Positions 59,133 through 59,250 of a DNA stretch of 59,250 nt are shown piece by piece; positions within the stretch are counted from its first letter, which is position 1, and each line of letters starts with the position of its first letter. Source of the DNA: Defluviitaleaceae bacterium (GTDB lineage: Bacteria > Bacillota > Clostridia > Lachnospirales > WQUN01); assembly GCA_009785605.1 (NCBI GenBank), contig WQVY01000006.1:1-59250 (forward strand), given 5' to 3'. The position numbers and the translations under genes were made by a program. The notes under the pieces are model-generated. The model was not told the origin of the DNA, ran no database searches, and saw only the letters and a program-made list of their open reading frames with translations.

Positions 59133-59250
59133 GAAGCTGTATTCAACCCCGCCAACGGCGCCTTTTCGGTCAGATTTTCACCACTTTTCGTTGGCCCCTC
59201 CTTGCTTGCCTTAATGGCAAGCCGCGTCAGAGCCGCCTCAATTGGCAAAA
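59123..59250 (-). other. open leftward frame at window edge, unassigned
   Basis: Forty-two codons without a stop run from the right edge to a TGA at 59123-59125, ending LTEKAPLAGLNTASYC. No family was recognised. The stretch also holds a 7-bp inverted repeat GCTTGCC/GGCAAGC (about 59202-59222). It could be the 3' end of a gene outside the window or part of a repeat. It overlaps the end of the GH127 gene by ten bases. Confidence 0.25.

Overview
The window looks like part of the chromosome of an anaerobic, endospore-forming Clostridia-type Firmicute. The evidence is a full-length pyruvate:ferredoxin oxidoreductase, a V-type (not F-type) ATPase operon, the sporulation gene yunB, a DegV protein, several secreted proteins with copper-amine-oxidase-like stalk domains, strong AGGAGG ribosome sites and many compact intrinsic terminators. 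No tRNA, rRNA or CRISPR array was seen.

Layout. 1-1.8 kb: a leftward operon (GNAT acetyltransferase, then a radical SAM protein cut by the window edge) behind a short leader-peptide ORF, a structured leader and two terminators. 1.8-9.7 kb: argS, then a Dpp/Opp-type peptide ABC transporter whose binding-protein gene is divergent from the permease and ATPase genes. 9.8-19.3 kb: cell-surface genes, comprising an SLH-like protein with a Thr-Pro linker, dusB, a tightly overlapped six-gene set (secreted coiled-coil protein, O-antigen-ligase-like protein, GT4 glycosyltransferase, two DUF4330 proteins, DUF3810 metalloprotease-like protein) and a stalk-domain protein. 19.4-23 kb: an XRE-TPR regulator facing a small XRE regulator, a DegV protein and an ECF S component. 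23-30 kb: polyphosphate kinase, the TldD/PmbA pair, and a divergent pair of tail-anchored surface or membrane proteins. 30-38.3 kb: nifJ and a 1190-residue exported protein with a very long, promoter-rich leader. 38.3-49.2 kb: a leftward series running from a YtxC-like gene through V-ATPase genes and yunB to a CNNM/CorC-type protein. 49.4-59.2 kb: a polysaccharide deacetylase, a stalk protein, a MacB/FtsX-type ABC exporter, a SEC-C protein, tsaC and a GH127-type arabinofuranosidase.

Main discovery. The sporulation gene yunB is split by a 2,232-bp element carrying a large serine recombinase and a RelB/ParE-type toxin-antitoxin pair. The missing 3' end of yunB lies intact, in frame, on the other side of the element, and the two ends share a 5-bp core (ATAAT). 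Precise recombination would restore a 257-codon yunB. This is the architecture of the skin element of sigK, so it may be a developmentally excised element in a gene not usually listed as a target.

Second discovery. A ~104-bp palindromic repeat lies in frame inside the V-ATPase subunit E gene and adds about 34 residues. An 18-bp piece of it recurs upstream of the small XRE gene. Other points worth following are a second family of short interspersed repeats that carries a ribosome-binding site, a STAB-SD-like 5' element in the surface-protein mRNA, and a V-ATPase operon that has subunit A but lacks B and D.
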